This document shows, one piece after another, positions 31,309 to 32,192 of a stretch of DNA of 32,192 nucleotides. Made by a program: the position numbers and the translations under genes. The notes below the pieces were generated by a model. The model saw only the letters and a program-made list of their open reading frames with translations. It was not told the origin of the DNA and did not search any database. The stretch's first letter is position 1. Every line of letters begins with the position of its first letter. The stretch spans positions 1 to 32,192 of the forward strand of contig NZ_JAIMIA010000054.1 of assembly GCF_019966495.1 (NCBI RefSeq), given 5' to 3'. The DNA is from Tateyamaria pelophila. Lineage in GTDB: Bacteria; Pseudomonadota; Alphaproteobacteria; Rhodobacterales; Rhodobacteraceae.

Positions 31309-31449
31309 GGTTTCTGCAACATCTCTGCAACATGGCAATTGGCCTACAATGGCGACAAAGCTCCCTCGCCCCTTGACCTTGAACCAATCGCCCTCATTGA
31401 ATTGCAATTAGGCGATCGAGGTGCGAACCTTCCCGTGCTTAGCCGCGGT

Positions 31450-31884
31450 TTAAATCTTCTCGTACGCCGCTTCGACAACACTGAAATCACTATCTAGCGC
31501 CGAACGCAGCGACTTTGCGGCAGCTACGCTCTGTTCAATGGTGAAGCCCTCGCGAAGCACGAATATATATCCGGATCCACCTGCAGGCCCCTGGTTTGGC
31601 GGACAGTCGTAGATAGCCTCTACGGCCGGAATAATTTCCACGATTTCATTCAGTGAGTACGCTTCAAAACTGACCGAAGTCGGTCCATTGCCAAAATCCA
31701 ACTCAAGCGGTCTTTGCGAAGCGCCCAATTCATCTGCCATTATTCCGTAAAGACTGAAATCAAATCCTTCCAGCGGCTTGAGTCCTTCGTCGAAATCTAT
31801 GAAATCATCAAATATATGGCCGACATAGCCCGGGGTTTCCTCCATGGGAGTCTCATCGTCGTAAGAATCTTCGGCGCCCGTCAT
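31450..31884 (-). CDS. Hypothetical acidic protein (144 aa)
   Basis: This is an unrecognised soluble protein. ATG 31884 is chosen because GGAGGAG sits six bases before it; the frame is open further to 31953. The N-terminal half is strongly acidic (DSYDDETPMEETPGYVGHIF, DDFIDFDEGLKPLEGFDF). The C-terminal half has a regular alpha/beta look (VSFEAYSLNEIVEIIPAVEA, GSGYIFVLREGFTIEQSVAA, FSVVEAAYEKI). No signal peptide or membrane part. It lies just past the tRNA-Asn scar, in lower-GC DNA than the housekeeping genes, so it may be an accessory gene. Confidence 0.6.
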   Translation of the reverse strand: MTGAEDSYDDETPMEETPGYVGHIFDDFIDFDEGLKPLEGFDFSLYGIMADELGASQRPLELDFGNGPTSVSFEAYSLNEIVEIIPAVEAIYDCPPNQGPAGGSGYIFVLREGFTIEQSVAAAKSLRSALDSDFSVVEAAYEKI

Positions 31885-32192
31885 GTCCAACTCCTCCATT
31901 TCTGTGGCGTTATAACGGTAGTTTAATATATCTGAAACCTGAGCCGCCAGCACAAGTTGACCCAGCCCATTGGAAGCAAACGTAGGAGGGATCGCCCCCG
32001 CACGTGTCGAAGGTGAATAGCGGTTCGCTCCTTTGTCTCTTTTCGTGCCTCCAATATTTCCTTGACTTGGAGCCTAGGGAAAACCTGGAGCGATTCATAA
32101 CGAAAGCGATTCTATCCGACATTCCCCAAGTGGCCTGCCATCTGACGCGAAGATCGCCTGATCAGGCCTGCGGATCAAGTATCTTTTACCTC
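31885..32192. other. Right end of window, no gene seen
   Basis: It contains the promoter side of the 144-residue gene. Short frames here (for example 31910-32122 minus) have no protein-like pattern or ribosome site. Nothing further can be supported. Confidence 0.4.

Noticed and set aside
31910-32122. Small cysteine-containing protein at the right edge
   Set aside because: No ribosome site and no protein-like pattern; overlaps the promoter side of the 144-residue gene.
1-32192. CRISPR arrays or retron-like systems
   Set aside because: No regularly spaced short direct repeats with unique spacers and no cas or reverse-transcriptase motifs were seen.

Overview
The window looks like the chromosome of a marine Rhodobacteraceae (Roseobacter-group alphaproteobacterium). 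The evidence is the GC-rich, Rhodobacterales-like coding sequence, the SPOR lipoprotein - D,D-carboxypeptidase - tmk - holB - tatD - MBL hydrolase block, the tRNA genes with GGCCCC or GCCGCCCC terminators, and dispersed GC-rich repeats between genes that resemble those of roseobacters. The genus assignment is inference only.

Layout. 1-480: nested IS remnants, with the 3' end of an IS30 transposase abutting the 5' part of an IS5-type transposase. 480-5250: a GST-like/cupin pair divergent from a LysR regulator, then a class III nucleotide cyclase with TPR-like C-terminal region, flanked by repeat-bearing intergenic DNA. 5840-5931: tRNA-Ser(UGA). 6146-11723: a tight housekeeping operon (SPOR/double-psi lipoprotein, D-Ala-D-Ala carboxypeptidase, thymidylate kinase, DNA polymerase III delta', TatD, PhnP-like hydrolase). 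11790-13638: an AEC transporter and a YihY/BrkB membrane protein whose 3' ends overlap convergently.

13.9-21.0 kb is a composite mobile region. It holds an intact-looking tyrosine integrase, a fragment of a second integrase fused to a truncated unknown gene, a tightly packed four-gene cassette (DUF3293, N-formylglutamate amidohydrolase-like, two unknowns), and a phage tail-type gene truncated at both ends. An IS256 element with an 8-bp target duplication splits that phage gene. A serine-recombinase C-terminal remnant and a stand-alone Mrr-like nuclease with a distinctive N-terminal domain follow.

21.1-22.9 kb pairs a RidA-family deaminase with a divergent PLP-dependent serine/threonine dehydratase, which fits removal of reactive enamine products. 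23.2-30.6 kb is one regulated locus: a sugar-type (CUT2) ABC importer and an SMP-30 lactonase are transcribed leftward, and a soluble GAF histidine kinase and LuxR-type response regulator rightward, around a shared promoter region with repeated TTGCGG half-sites. 31.2 kb carries the 3' half of a tRNA-Asn followed by a perfect terminator, broken at the anticodon loop, like an integration-site scar. A small unknown ORF closes the window.

Best candidates for something undescribed: the Mrr-like nuclease with its unknown N-terminal domain, the four-gene cassette inside phage debris, the sensor/transporter/lactonase locus, and the dispersed repeat family.
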